Positions 31,268-43,176 of a stretch of DNA of 64,000 nt are shown here, piece after piece. Made by a program: the position numbers and the translations under genes. A model generated the notes under the pieces. It did no database searches. It was given only the letters and a program-made list of their open reading frames with translations, and was not told the DNA's origin. The stretch is from the NCBI GenBank assembly GCA_023091665.1, contig JALJCQ010000012.1, forward strand, positions 3,472,001-3,536,000. The letters are read 5' to 3'. Each line of letters begins with the position of its first letter. Within the stretch, counting starts at the first letter, position 1. This DNA is from Pythium myriotylum (taxonomy: Eukaryota > Oomycota > Peronosporomycetes > Pythiales > Pythiaceae).

Positions 31268-31789
31268 ATGGTCAAGGTGACCAAGCTGCCCAAGTCGCCG
31301 AAGATCGTTGCCACCCTCGACCTCAGCGGACAAGAGCCTGTTGTCCGCCCCGTCGCCGCCAAGGTCGAGTCGCAGCCCAGCTCAAGGCCACGGTCGCGGA
31401 AGAAGAAGTACAGCTTCCCGCGCCGATCGGACTTCGCCAAGTCCATCGGCTACCTCGAACGCGACCGCGCCGAGTCCCTCGACCAACTGCGCGACGATCT
31501 TCAAGAGGCGATCGAGCGCGTCGTCAGAGTCCACGGCGCGTTCACGAAGAAGCTCAACGAGTCGGCTGTCCAGTCCAACCGGATCAAGCACATCGTCTCT
31601 GCGATTGGTGAAGTGCCGTTTCACTGCGACCTTCAGCGCAAGATCGTGGGCAAGACGATCACGTCCATTCTCGAGTCCAAGGTCGTGAACGAGAAGCGCG
31701 CACAACAGGAAGCCGAAGAAGAAGAGCGCCAGCGCAAGAAGCAGAACCACTGCGACAACGAGTGGTGTTCGTGTAACATCTTTAACTAA
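31268..31789 (+). CDS. Extra ORF between 5' LTR and gag in the Copia element
   Basis: It encodes about 173 residues starting MVKVTKLPKSPKIVATLDL; the frame is open from 31223. A basic patch (SRPRSRKKKYSFPRRS) is followed by a likely coiled coil (about residues 65-115) and a Glu/Arg-rich helix near the end, then a short Cys-containing tail (CDNEWCSCNIFN). It is not the gag: the gag-like region and zinc knuckle are in the next ORF. I recognise no family. Copia elements normally have a single gag-pol ORF here, so an intact ORF in a recently inserted element suggests a functional accessory protein, perhaps RNA-binding or a particle component. That role is a guess. Confidence 0.6.
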   Translation: MVKVTKLPKSPKIVATLDLSGQEPVVRPVAAKVESQPSSRPRSRKKKYSFPRRSDFAKSIGYLERDRAESLDQLRDDLQEAIERVVRVHGAFTKKLNESAVQSNRIKHIVSAIGEVPFHCDLQRKIVGKTITSILESKVVNEKRAQQEAEEEERQRKKQNHCDNEWCSCNIFN

Positions 31790-31936
31790 GTACATTTAGT
31801 TCTTCTTCTAGTACGCTCGTTATCGAACTTAGTCCCCGCACAGTTCGCACCTAGTACTCTGGCACTTTGCTCAAAGTGTACTTAGGGAGTCGTACCTAGC
31901 AGAGAAGTACTTAGTGCCGTCTTGTCCGCACCTACC
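31790..31936 (+). other. Spacer with repeated GTACTTAG-like motifs
   Basis: Between the two Copia ORFs, variants of GNACYTAG occur at least six times in both orientations in about 140 bp (AAGTACATTTAG, GAACTTAGT, CACCTAGTAC, GTACTTAGG, GTACCTAGC, AAGTACTTAGT). The role is unknown; a packaging, dimerisation or transcription signal is possible. Confidence 0.45.
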
Positions 31937-34900
31937 ATGTCGAACTTAGAAAAGTTGGAGTTCCCAGCGCTGGGCATCGGTGGCGAGAACTACATCGTGT
32001 GGTCACTCGAGTGCTACAACAACATATGCGCCGAAGGCCTTAGCGACACGATTGATGAAAACTTCGTCATACCAAGCGGCACTACGACGAGGGAAGTTGC
32101 CACTCGCAAAGACGCTGCGCGCGCAGTGTGCCTGATCCTCCGGCACCTGCACAAAGACTTAAAGTTCAATTACCTTGAGGAACGCAACCCCGCTGTAATT
32201 TGGACAAGTCTGCGTCTTCGCTTCGACACCGATAGAAAGCAAGCAATGTTGCCACTCCTGAACGATGAATGGAACAAACTCTGTTTCTACAACTTCAAGA
32301 CAGTCACCGAGTACACGACAAAGTTGTACAGCATCGCGAGTGAGCTCTCGTGGTGTGGTAAGAAGTTGACGGAGTTAGACAAGATCGACAAGACTCTCAC
32401 GACGTTCAGTCCGGCGGAACGCATACTGGCTACACAGTATCGCCGCATGAACCATACGACTTTCGACAAGCTCGTGGTTACCCTATTGCTCGATGAGAAG
32501 CACGGCTTGTTGCTTCAGCGCAACCATGATGAGCGACGCGTCCCGGATGCGCCTGAGAAGCCGTGGAAGGCTGAAGTCAACTATGGGGAAGTTCCACGTC
32601 AACAGGACAAGCCTCATCAGCGCCGTCATGGCAAGAAGCAGTGGAAGGGCAATGGAAAGGGACGGAAGTTCTCATCAGGGAACAGGAAGCCTGGGGCACA
32701 CAAGGCATTCTACAACTCGGATTCGAACAACGCATGCAGGAAGTGTGGTCTGAGAGGTCACTGGGCTGCGAAGTGTCCCACACCTGCGTTCCACGTCAAG
32801 CTTTACCAAGAGTCACTGCGAAACGCTAAGTCGTCTCAGACGATGAAGGGGAAGAGCAGAGGACCATCGTCTTCGAAGAATAAGGCTACGTTCATGACGA
32901 ACTTGTCCGATGACAGTGACGAAGCTGAAGCGAACTGCGTTGAGTGCTACAGTAGTAATGAGAGCAAATATGACTCCTGCCTCATCGACTCAGGAACAAC
33001 CAACGCTATCCTAAGGGGTCGGAAGTTCCTTACGTCACTCGAGGCATCGGAAACGCCCGCCAAAGTCAAGACAATTGGCGGTGCTGCATCGATCGCTAAG
33101 GGTGCTGGACAAGCACAAGTCCAGTTGCCTAATGGAACTACGATCAACATCACCAAGGCAATCTTCGCACCATCCGCTTCTCGGAACTTGATCGGCTTTG
33201 CCGACATCCGAAAGAATGGATTGCACGTCAACACAGCTACTCTCCCCGATGGCAGGGAGTGCTTGCGTTTGACTAATGCGAAAGGTCAGATCGTGGAGGA
33301 ATGTGAGGAAAATGGCAACGGACTCTATGTCACTTTCATCACCCCGTCGCCAGAATGTGCGGCTAGTGTCATCCAAGACACGATTGGCACATCTACTCCT
33401 CGTTCAACCGAGACGAGCGTGTACGAGCAGTGGCACGATCGGTCAGGTCATCCAGGCAGGGACGTGATGAAGAGAATGTCGAAGGCAGTTGTTGGCATGC
33501 CACTGAAGCAGAGCGACTTTGCCACCCATAGCAAACGACTGTGCAGACCGTGTGCAATGGGAAAGCTTCAGAACCGCCCGAAGGTCAAGCTCCACGGCGA
33601 GAAGATCAAACCGCGCGGTGTCTTCGACACTCTGGTGAGCGATGTGTGCGGCCCGATATCTCCACCATCAGGTCCCTTCAACTACTTCATGGTTGTGAAA
33701 GACACATCGGCTCGGTTCTCGAAGGTTCAACTGCTAACTTCTCGAAACGAAGTGATGCCAAAGCTGCAAGCCAGCATTATTCACTTCAAGACGCAGTTCC
33801 CGGAGCACACAATCAAGAATGTTCGTGTCGACAACGCATCCGAGTACGTCTCGAAGTCATTTCAGGAGTTCTGCACGTCTAGCGGAATAAACCTGGAGAC
33901 TTCCGTACCATACGCTCACAACACGAATGCGGAGAACTTTGTGAATCAGATCCAGATGATCGCTCGGCCTTTGCTACTGCGATCGAACCTGCCGCTATCT
34001 GCTTGGGGTCATGCAGTTCTTCATGCGGCAGCTCTCATCCAGTACAGGCCTGCTTCTGATGCTGGGCCTTCGCCATATGAACTTGTTCATGGGTTTCCAC
34101 CATCAGTAAAGCACCTGAGGATCTTTGGTTGTGCGGTATACGTCCCCATACCTCCACACCAACGAACCAAGCTCGGACCCAGGCGCCAGCTTGGGGTATA
34201 CGTAGGTTTCCAATCACCATCGATTATCCGTTACCTAAGTCCTCAAACAGGAGACCTATTTACGGCACACATCACCATGTGTGAATTCGATGAACAGACC
34301 TTCCCGAAACTTGGTGACGACGATGACGTCTCTAGATCGGCTTTCACATTCGAACAGCCGTCGACGAAGGAGATTCACAAGGACCCATACAACGGTCAAG
34401 GTGAGAAGGACGTACGACGCATCCTTCATCTGCACAGCATTGTACAGAATGCGCCTGACGTTTCCACTCCAACGGAACGGATGACACGATCAACCCTCAA
34501 TGAAGCATCCAACTATCCTGCCGCGATAGCAGTTGACCCCGTTCCTGCCTCGTCCACAACGACAACTCAACCGAAGAAACGTGGACGACCAAAAGGAGCA
34601 AAGGATAGAAATCCGAGGAAGAGGCGCACGAACGAAGAACTCGCTGGAGACTCCATCGAACCAGAGGTTGTTGATGTTGAGCATGATGTCGATACCATCA
34701 GCGAAGTTCTTGCTGACACGAACGTCAGCTCGTTCCTGGCCGCAATCGATGAAGATGCAGAGCCCCAGACAGTCTCGGAATGTAGGGCATCACCCGATTG
34801 GCCTAAATGGAAGGCGGCCATCAAATCGGAGCTGCAGGCACTTCTCGATCGTGAAGTATTTGGAAACGTGCAAGAGTGCCCCCCACAGCACCGACCTATT

Positions 34901-36371
34901 GGATGTCGGTGGGTGTTTGCGCGTAAGCGCGATCAACAGGGTAGAGTCGTGCGCTTCAAGGCGCGACTTGTGGCACAAGGTTTCACGCAACGTTTCGGTA
35001 TCGACTATTCCGACACGTACTCGCCGGTCATGACCATGACAACCCTTCGTTGGTTACTTGCGTTCGGTGCAGCGAACAACATGCAAGTCAGGCAGGCAGA
35101 CATAGAAACTGCGTACCTGTATGGTCTAATCGATGTTGAACTATATATGCGAGTCCCTGAGGGGTTACGTGTCGAGGGGGAGAAGTCAATGAACCTCCCG
35201 TGTGTGCAATTGCACAAGTCGCTTTATGGGTTGAAGCAAGCCGGCCGGCGTTGGTACTTGCGTTTTTCGCAGTACTTGATTAAATGTGGTTTTCAGACCC
35301 ATGAATGCTCCCCATGCTTGTTCGTCAAGCGAAGCGGTGCCGAGATCGCCATCATTGGGATCTACGTCGACGACATCATCATGGTCGGAACGGACGCGGC
35401 AATCGAAGCTGCAATGGCAGCATTGAAGTCCGAGTTCAAGGTGAAAGACCTTGGAACTATATCGTTCTGTCTGGGTCTCCAGGTATCTCAGATCCCGTGT
35501 TGCATCAGGCAACCTACATCAGCAAAGTGCTGACACGCTTCAACATGAGGGATGTCACAAGGACTGCCAAGACCCCCATGGTTGTGCGGAACCTGAGACC
35601 AGAGAGCGATGTCTTTGGACCAAGACGTGGCAGTGAAAGGGTGCTCGACGAGAAGTATCCCTACAAGGAAGCCATCGGAGCTCTCCTTTACTTGGCAAAC
35701 TGCTCACGCCCAGATATAGCTTTCGCTGTTAGTGTACTTGCACGGTACACATCGGAACCGACCAGAAGACATTGGTCTGGCGTAAAGCAAGTGTTGACAT
35801 ATCTGGCACGGACTCGTAAGTACGGCTTACTGTACCGCAAGGGTACGAGCGTACACGTCAGTGATCTAGTCACCGACGACATCAGCGGATACGCAGATGC
35901 AGGCTACCTCTCCGACCCACACAAGGCACGCTCGCAGACTGGCTATGTGTTCATGACTTCGCACGCTGCGATTTCGTGGACGTCGACGAAGCAGACGCTA
36001 ACTGCCACGTCAACCAACCAGTCAGAGCTTATCGCTCTTTATGAAGCGAGTCGTGAGTGCATCTGGTTGCGCCGATTCCTCAAGTTCGTTCGTGGCGCCC
36101 TTGGAGTCAAGACGAAGCTGGGACCTATCAGGATCTTCGAGGACAACGCGGCATGCGTTGCGCAAGTACAACAAGGCTACATCAATAGTGATCGCACCAA
36201 ACACATCGACCCAAAGTTCTTTTTCATGCATGACCAAATGGAAAACAACTCGAGATCACTCAAGTCGCTTCGGAGAAGAACCTAGCTGACCTCTTCACCA
36301 AGTCCTTGGGGAGTAACAAGCACTGTGACTTGACGCGTGGGATCGGAATGATCGAGCTTCGTCTCGAGTAG
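31937..36371 (+). pseudogene. Copia gag-pol with two frameshifts
   Basis: The ATG at 31937 (MSNLEKLEF) begins a gag region with a zinc knuckle CRKCGLRGHWAAKCP (about 32735). Protease follows (LIDSGTTNAI), then integrase (HDRSGH and CRPC zinc module; catalytic VSDVCG, VRVDNASEY and NAENFVNQ) and reverse transcriptase (YSPVMTMTTLRWLLA, QADIETAYLYG, SLYGLKQAGR, YVDDIIMVG). A first frameshift near 35490-35510 moves the reading into another frame, which continues with RNase H (YADAGYLSD, TNQSELIAL, FEDNAA, RTKHID). A second near 36250 restores ASEKNLADLFTKSLG and the stop at 36369-36371. All domains are present in Ty1/Copia order, but the element cannot make a complete pol unless the shifts are sequencing errors or are bypassed. 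Confidence 0.9.
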
Positions 36372-36487
36372 CCGGAGAAGTAGGTAGGCTGGTTTTTACC
36401 CTCACCGAGTGTGTACGCACCGGGGAGTTTTTCCCAGCAGATAGATAAAGTTGTAACCTTGGCTATGGGCGACGCGCTGAGGGGGGG

Positions 36488-36866
36488 TGAGACGGTTATG
36501 CCCCCCAAGAGCCACAAGTGGGGCCCGTGACGCCGCAGCGTCGGCAGCCGCTGCTGCCAGCCCACTGTGATTGGCTGGGAGGTTGAAGGCGCACCTTCAA
36601 CCTCCATCACCCAAAAACCCACTGGTCCCTGTCGCCACGTTTGCGACATCGGATTGATAGAAGGACTGCTCTGATTGGTTAGAATCGATCAGAGCGGATC
36701 CTGATTGGCCAAATCAATTTGAGGTTTTTAGGTTAAACTAGTGGTTGGCCAAGGGCCGTTGGACAGTTGGGGACAGGGCGAGCAGCGCTTCCCAGAGACC
36801 AAGGAAACAACACAAATACATTCTCATTCGGCAATTTGCCACCAACACAACACACGGCCTACCTCA
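36488..36866 (+). repeat. 3' LTR of the Copia element
   Basis: 379 bp, indistinguishable by eye from the 5' LTR; followed directly by AGCAT, the target-site duplication. Confidence 0.95.
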
Positions 36867-37092
36867 AGCATAAAGTACTAAAATAGAGCATTGAGGTAAA
36901 ACCGGTGAGTACCGGGGCAGAAAAAAGAGTATTTCAGGTGAATTATGAGCAGAGATGGAGAACTGAGACTCGGAGAGCATATCGTGGAAAGAATTCCATG
37001 GTCACACTAAACGTGCAGACCCGAACGTGTTCCCAGAGGTCGCGGTAATCTTTACCGGTGTATTGACCCTCTCCCGCGCGTGAGTTTCGGTT
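36867..37092 (+). other. TGAGCA-repeat region, right part, and flank
   Basis: Continuation of 30489-30580 after the Copia insertion; GTGAATTATGAGCA recurs. No gene. Confidence 0.35.
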
Positions 37093-37383
37093 CGTCTAGC
37101 CAAAGGGTTTGAGGCCAAGGGGGAGAATATTGCGGCTGGTTTTAAAGAGGCAGGCATCTGGCCTCTTTGTTTGCCTGCGATGACGAGCCGTCAGACCCAG
37201 TTTAAGCACAATGGCATCAAGGTGGACGAACCATCGCCAGTATGGCTCTCTGTCCGAGAAACGGTGCGGTTGGAGGTTCTCGTACTTCCATCCAAGGCAC
37301 AGACCAAGCCGCGCCGGCGCAAGACAGTCGACGTCTAGCGCCACCTGCTGACAAACGACGACCTCGAAGCTTCCGACGGCTGA
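37093..37383 (+). pseudogene. DDE (pogo/CENP-B-like) transposase, C-terminal fragment
   Basis: The + strand frame reads AAGFKEAGIWPLCLPAM, then ETVRLEVLVLPSKAQ, then RRRKTVDV, an in-frame stop at 37336, and RHLLTNDDLE. This pattern (GF-x-x-aG-IwPl, a long basic linker, then a LLT-x-x-DLE-like end) is typical of the region after the DDE catalytic core in pogo/jerky-type transposases of oomycetes. The catalytic core is missing. It may be the remnant of the element whose end is the TGAGCA array. Confidence 0.55.
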
Positions 37384-37844
37384 GCTCATGCCCGGTGGGG
37401 CTGGACTCCACAATCCAACCGGTGACTTTCACTCTGTATATACTGAAATAAGATATCTCTCGTTTTTTGTCCCGTCTATCACATAATGCTTCGAATAGTG
37501 ATCTTCCGTGCGAATAGTGGCCCGGCCATAAACTGATGTCGGAAATAGCCGAATTTTTGACTTTCGAGGGCAGGTGTGACGACAAACCTGCTTCACTAAG
37601 GGTTTGGTTATCATCACATTCTAGCCGCCTTTTATCCGGACATGGTTAAACTGCCAAATTCCATACCACCCACGGAAAGTCATGGCCAAAAAGCTAAGGT
37701 ACCCGATTTGCGCTCATAATCTGCTGCAGTACGTTACCTGTTGGAGGAACAAGTGTTACCGCGACACACAATATCGAAGCGCCGTGCGAGATTCCAACTG
37801 CAGCAGGAACCGCAAAACCTACCCAAACCTACAGGTAGCATATA

Positions 37845-39900
37845 GTGGCCGGACAAGAAGATGAGGTGATCCTGGGTGAAGACCTCCTGAGCAGTATTGG
37901 GACCGATGTGACCCGGCAAATCGAGCAACTGGGCGCTCGAGCCGAGGATGATGATGATGATGATGATGTTGAGTCCATGTCGATTCTACAGTCGCATATT
38001 GATGAACAATTAAACGCAGCCATCACTAAATCAATCGACAAGGCAGTCGAGGCTGGTTTTCCGGCCAACCGTCACGATGATATCGAACAATTGTGTGACG
38101 ACGAGATGTCTGGCGATTAACGCTGGGCCATGACCCTCCTGCTGGTGTGGAGCCATATCGACTGTGACTGAAGGAGGGTGCGACGCCTGTTCGTTCGAAT
38201 GCGAGACCCTTTGCACCCGCCCAAAGCCAATTCACGAAAGAATTCAGTGCGGAGCTCGTGAAAAACAAGATGGTGTACGAAAACCCAAAGAGACGCTAGG
38301 CTTCACCAGCGTTGCCTATTAAAATGCCCAAATTTGATGAGCTTAGACAAGCATGTGATTACGTCAGGGTGAATGGCCAGTCCATACCGCTGGCTGGCGT
38401 CATGCCCCATTTGCAGAACCTGGTTCGTCATACTAAGAACAACTTAGCGTTTGCCCATTTCGATTTCGTGCGGGGATTTTGGAAACTGCCGTTGCATCCG
38501 GACATCCAGGAGCCATTACCATATGACACAGACGAGAAGATCTATACACATACCCGAGTCCTGCAAGGATGCTGCGACGCAGCGTTGCATTTCAACTTAC
38601 CATGGAGACGGTGTTTACCGACCTATTGTATAATACGCTGTTAGTGTGGATTGACGATATTCTGTTGTACTCGAACGACGTTGACGCTTATCTGGTGGTA
38701 CTTGACAAGTTCTTGTCGACCGTTGATTCCGTCGAACTGAAGCTGAGTGTGAAGAAATCGGTGCTACACCAGACAGAAATTGAGTGGTGCGGAAAGTTAA
38801 TAAACGGTCATGGCGTCAGACATAGCCCTAAGCGAACACAAGGTCTGGCGGAAATACCGTATCCATCGAATGCCGCAGAGCTACAGACGTTTCTTTGCGC
38901 CGCAAACTGAATGCGTGAGTCGATGGTCGACTCTGAACGTATTGTTCAACCACTGCAAGAATGTTTGGCGAAAATCCAACATGGGGAAAGAATACCGAGC
39001 AAACAGCACGTTTGATGGAACCAAGGAGCTTCTATTGTAAATCGGCGGTAATGACGCACCCCGATGAAGAGGTAGAGCTGTGCCATTTTACGGACACTAG
39101 TGACTACGGATGGGCGATTATTCTCACGCAGGTCGCAGCCTGGCAAAGCGACGTACCTGTTCACGAACAACGACATCAGCTGCTAACATGCATGAGTGGA
39201 TCGTTCACTGGCGCACAGCCACAGTGGAGCGTGGTAGAAAAGAAAGCATATCCTCTCGTCCAAGCCTGTAAAGACGCATCGTACCTGCTATTGCGCAGCC
39301 GTGGGTTTCGCATGTATTGCGACCACCGCAATCTGATCCACACTTTTGCTCCTGACAAAAACGTGAAAAAACACACGCGCGGGAAATTGCTCAGATGGGC
39401 ATTTGGGGCTCATGGAATATCAACACGTGATCTATCATATACAAGGTGAACACAATTTATGGCCAGACATGCTTTCACGATGGCGATCACCAATGAACAC
39501 TCACCGACTAAAAAGACTCACTAGAGCACAGACGCGCGCCAGCCAGCAGCCAATGATTAGACCCCTTTGCTCGGACGGATTTGTATGGCCCACGCGCGGT
39601 GAGATCGCTGCGCTGTAGCGTGCGCATATGCGCGAGCGAACGACTTCGATGAGCGAATCGAACGATGGGGTACTGGTGGTTGATGGAAAGATGTGGTTCC
39701 CAAAGGGCGCTACGGAATAGACTCTGTGTTATTGCTCATTGCGGAGCGCAAGGCCATCGTGGGGAGGCGCCCACGCGTACTCACCCGCGGAGACTGCTTA
39801 GCATCAGCGATGCTGAGGACACACGGTACGCCGCTTTTTGAAGACTTGTTTGCTCTGCCTTCACGTCAAAGGAGGTGCGACTATCCCGCGGCTATAGGGT
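37845..39900 (+). pseudogene. Gypsy (Ty3) pol, degenerate: protease end, reverse transcriptase, RNase H, start of integrase
   Basis: Broken into several frames. 37845-38120 has the post-protease acidic region (GEDLLSSIGTDVTRQIEQL, Asp run). 38312-38644 has the RT palm (FAHFDFVRGFWKLPLH, THTRVLQGCCDAALHF). 38569-38910 has WIDDILLYSND (the RT catalytic Asp pair) and KKSVLHQTEIEWCGK. 38961-39449 has RNase H (FTDTSDYGWAI, VEKKAYPLV, YCDHRNLIHTF). 39403-39618 has WPDMLSRW, and weak integrase zinc-region similarity runs to about 39880. The order matches one Ty3/Gypsy element. No LTRs were found. The copy is old. Confidence 0.8.
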
Positions 39901-40269
39901 CCGCTATTGGAAGCAGCTTTCCTGGACTAAAAGCGTCCGAAAATGTCCTAATTGTCCTAAGAAAACGGTAATCCTTCCGCCCCTATAGGGACACAGAATT
40001 AAAAAAAACGAGCAGTTAGAAACTTTATTTAGGACAGATTTAGGATAGTATTAGGACGCGAGTGAGGACAAATCCCGATGAAGCAGTAGGAACTCCTCGG
40101 TCGTCGGCAATCCGTCCAGCAGATCTAGGTCAGATTGGTTGAGTTCTCTATGCGTGCCATACAGCACGTATCCGAAATCACTGAAGCGAAATAGCGGGGA
40201 TGTCTCCGTGCCCAAGAAGGGTCATGCCCGCGTTGAACATTCCGACGACCAGAACATGCTATCTATTTG

Positions 40270-40290
40270 CCCCCCCCCCCCCCCCCCCCC
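40270..40290 (+). repeat. Poly-C tract (21 C)
   Basis: Uninterrupted run of 21 C. Confidence 0.9.
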
Positions 40291-41955
40291 TTGCAGCGCA
40301 GAAGATGGTGGTGCGAAGCATCTAGCGCAGGCGAGCGCCCAGCAAGCGCGCGGGCGCGAGTCACTTTTCCCAATCGGTGACCCGAACACAACGTGAATCA
40401 CACTTACTTGGTAAATTATGCCGAAAGTTGTATCCACAAGCCATACGGATTAGGACAGCATTTGGTCGGTTTAGAACAGTTTGTCCTAAATATGTACTAA
40501 AAATGAGCGACATTTGGCACAAAAAGTGGCTGTGCGGCGAGTTGATTTGTGGTACAAAGAAGAAGATTCGCGCACGACCTGCTCCCTCGTCGACCAGGAC
40601 GGACGCGGGAGGGTAGTGTAGTTCCAATAAGCTCCAGTCAAATACATGTCATTTCTATATCATATCGTGTCGTCTATCGTGTCTCCGTAATACAGCTACG
40701 TACAAAGGGCCGAATAACTTGGTGTGGCATTCAGCCTTTTCTGCCTCATTGAATATTGAAAAATGGCGGAAATGCCCCATCAATTTTGGGACGTCTGAGG
40801 ACGCTGTTGAAACGAGTGGCTCTCAGCGTCCTATCAGCTTTGATTGGTTCTCGAGGTACTTCCCTTTGATGACCTTCGAGAACTGCTCTTTCCACCACCC
40901 GCCCAACACACGCACACCTCGTGGTCTGACTGACAGCGTGGGACGGTTTGGCTGAAGTCGCCTGGGACTGGTCGATACATTCGATGACACGGTTCATAGA
41001 CTGTACAAGTCACTGGTTCTCCATTTTTCGGCATTATTTCTCGACGAATCCCACGTATGAACCGTTCGATGTCGTCATTTTGTACAGGATAATAACCATA
41101 TGGCGACAATACCTTCAGGATAAGCTGTTTTCCCTCCTATTCCGATACTCTGGAGCGCAAAATAACCGGATAGTCGGTCGATAGACGATGTACAGGATAA
41201 AGTTCATCTTGGAAATATTATACAAGAGTTCCTTCACCCTACAGGATAAGCTGAATGGGGTTAAGGCTAAAAATGGCAAGTTTTCGTCTGGGTTGGAGGG
41301 GTTAAACAGCTTGATCAATCCCATATTGCAGCGGGTTCCACACAAGCAATTCTCGTCAGAGTGTTCGTGGACAACAACTCGCCAGTTGTACGAGTTTACC
41401 ATAGAAGCCTGTTCTTTAGGTTAGCCTTCTTTAGCGTTCGATTGTTCGGATCATCCGTATACAGAGCGCCCGGGACTTTGCGCTGACCGCCGGAGGTCGT
41501 TGAGAGCTGCAACGAAACTGTAGTGTCCCTCCAAGTCAAATTTCTACACAATTGAAGGAGTCGCAATGACTTGAGAGCCGTAGACCAGAGTATTTGCATC
41601 TATACAACTCAATCTGCCCTATCTTAACACATTCAGATCGAAAATGAATCGAGATTAGAATTCGAGGGCAGATGAATCAACGTACCTTGTGGCTTTCGAC
41701 TGTTGGTTCCAGTTCGAGTGTAAACGCTGCTAGCTGATGCTGTGTTCCGATCACCTCAATCTCGTGAGTGGGATGTCGTTCAAGGTGGTATCTCTACATA
41801 AACTACCTCTCTAGGAATCAAGATATCTGATGCAAGACAGTGAGCTCAACACTAGTTTTTGGCAGCGATTTCTTGGTAATAGCGAAGTGTTCCGATGGAT
41901 CTCCATGCATACGTGTCGGCGAGTCCACGTACCGGGACGCGTTGAAAAAAAATCA

Positions 41956-41973
41956 CCCCCCCCCCCCCCCCCT
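41956..41973 (+). repeat. Poly-C tract (18 C)
   Basis: Uninterrupted run of 18 C, followed by TAGTG. Confidence 0.9.
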
Positions 41974-42600
41974 AGTGCCGCACTCGTTGTATACCATTTT
42001 TCCAACCTGTCTTTAGGATAGATAGAGTCGAAACTTTGAGCATAGCGAGCTTCCCCGTCTGCATTCCACTTGTCCAAGGAACAAAGCTCTTGATGTCTAT
42101 TCGAGCTTCGGTGAAGCGGGTCCAATAGGTACCCATGGTGACGAGTATCCAGCCGTCTAATAAGTAAACATTCCACTAAATAGCCCTTATTTATCATATT
42201 TATCGTATAAATCAAGCAACCAACCACTTACTACAAAACGTTACGTCGATATAGGCGACTCAGGATGTCCACCCATACGTGTCCTCTTCAAGACGCTCGT
42301 GTTATATAGTTTGCATTCACGCCAAATGCCTCTTTTAGACGAGCATTCCAACCCTATTGCAGCGCAATTCAAGTCGTGCCACCGTCAGCAATGGTCGCGG
42401 AGGTCGTCGTCCGAATTGGAAGTTTTGGAGCGACAAACAGGACGTATATGCCGGTTCCGCACGCTTGTTTCCCGTTCTCGCTCGACTCCTCGTTCGAAAT
42501 ACTCAAAGAAGCCGTGAATGTGCGCGTGTATACAGCTCTCGCGGCGTAAGACCACGTGGCAAGTCGTGAGGACGACACCCTCTACCTTCGCCCCACCTCA

Positions 42601-43059
42601 ATGGCCCCGAAGAAGGATCTAGTCACTCTCCAGGCCGACAGCTATCGCTCTCGCAGTATGGCTTGTCGCGCGCTGTTCGACAAGCGCCGCAACCATGTCG
42701 GTGAGTTTGGGTTTGAGCTCTTTGGTTTTGCTATGCCCACGACAAGCTCGCATCGAGCCACTCACTCCCGTATCGCCGACGCAACCGTCGCGATCGACAA
42801 CATTTTTCGTGATAACCTGAACGTGCAGGTTAGCGAGATTGCTCGCACTCATTGGCAAATGTCCCACGCGCGCCTAGAGAATGGGACGGCGGTCAAAGCT
42901 CCCTCCTTTGCAACCTTTCGCCAAACACAGAACGTTGACTCTATTCGTGACGCGATCTCGCCTCCTCATGACAAGAGCGACTTTGGCATCGTGAGATCGC
43001 GTCAGATGGGTTCCCGTGAACGGGAGATGCACCTCAATGTCAAGGATCTGAGACAGTAA
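42601..43059 (+). CDS. Hypothetical ORF, 152 residues, in repeat context
   Basis: Starts MAPKKDLVTLQADSY; a GTG-initiated extension to 42556 is less likely. No signal peptide, membrane segment or known domain. It sits between unassigned repeats and a reversed Gypsy integrase fragment, so it may be part of a mobile element (gag-like or accessory) rather than a host gene. The single frame of this length without a stop is the only evidence. Confidence 0.3.
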   Translation: MAPKKDLVTLQADSYRSRSMACRALFDKRRNHVGEFGFELFGFAMPTTSSHRATHSRIADATVAIDNIFRDNLNVQVSEIARTHWQMSHARLENGTAVKAPSFATFRQTQNVDSIRDAISPPHDKSDFGIVRSRQMGSREREMHLNVKDLRQ

Positions 43060-43176
43060 CAGCGATTAGAGAATAATCTCGGATAGCAGCTGGAGGAAGA
43101 ACAAATACGCCGGAGTTGCAGGCTTTATGAATCCGGTTAATCAGTTAGTGTAACACTGTTCTCAACATCGGCGAGG

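Larger units (their letters stand above)
30581..36866 (+). mobile_element. Complete Ty1/Copia LTR retrotransposon, very young
   Basis: A 6286-bp element bounded by two 379-bp LTRs (30581-30959 and 36488-36866) in which I find no difference. It is flanked by the 5-bp duplication AGCAT (30576-30580 and 36867-36871). LTRs begin TGAGACGG and end CCTACCTCA. A G-rich polypurine tract (GAGGGGGGG) lies right before the 3' LTR. Inside are an extra ORF (31268-31789) and gag-pol (31937-36371) with two frameshifts. I did not recognise the tRNA primer-binding site after the 5' LTR. Confidence 0.95.
39901..42546. other. Unassigned repeat-like region
   Basis: No recognisable gene in about 2.6 kb. It contains repeated (A)TTAGGACA/TGTCCTAA motifs (about 39950-40060 and 40450-40490) and poly-C tracts at 40270-40290 and 41956-41973. 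Short open frames on both strands show no known domains. It is probably decayed mobile DNA. Confidence 0.4.

Noticed and set aside
41800..41977. Possible second Helitron end at CCCCCCTAG-T
   Set aside because: The poly-C run is followed by CTAG and T as in the real Helitron, but there is no subterminal hairpin and no empty site for comparison.
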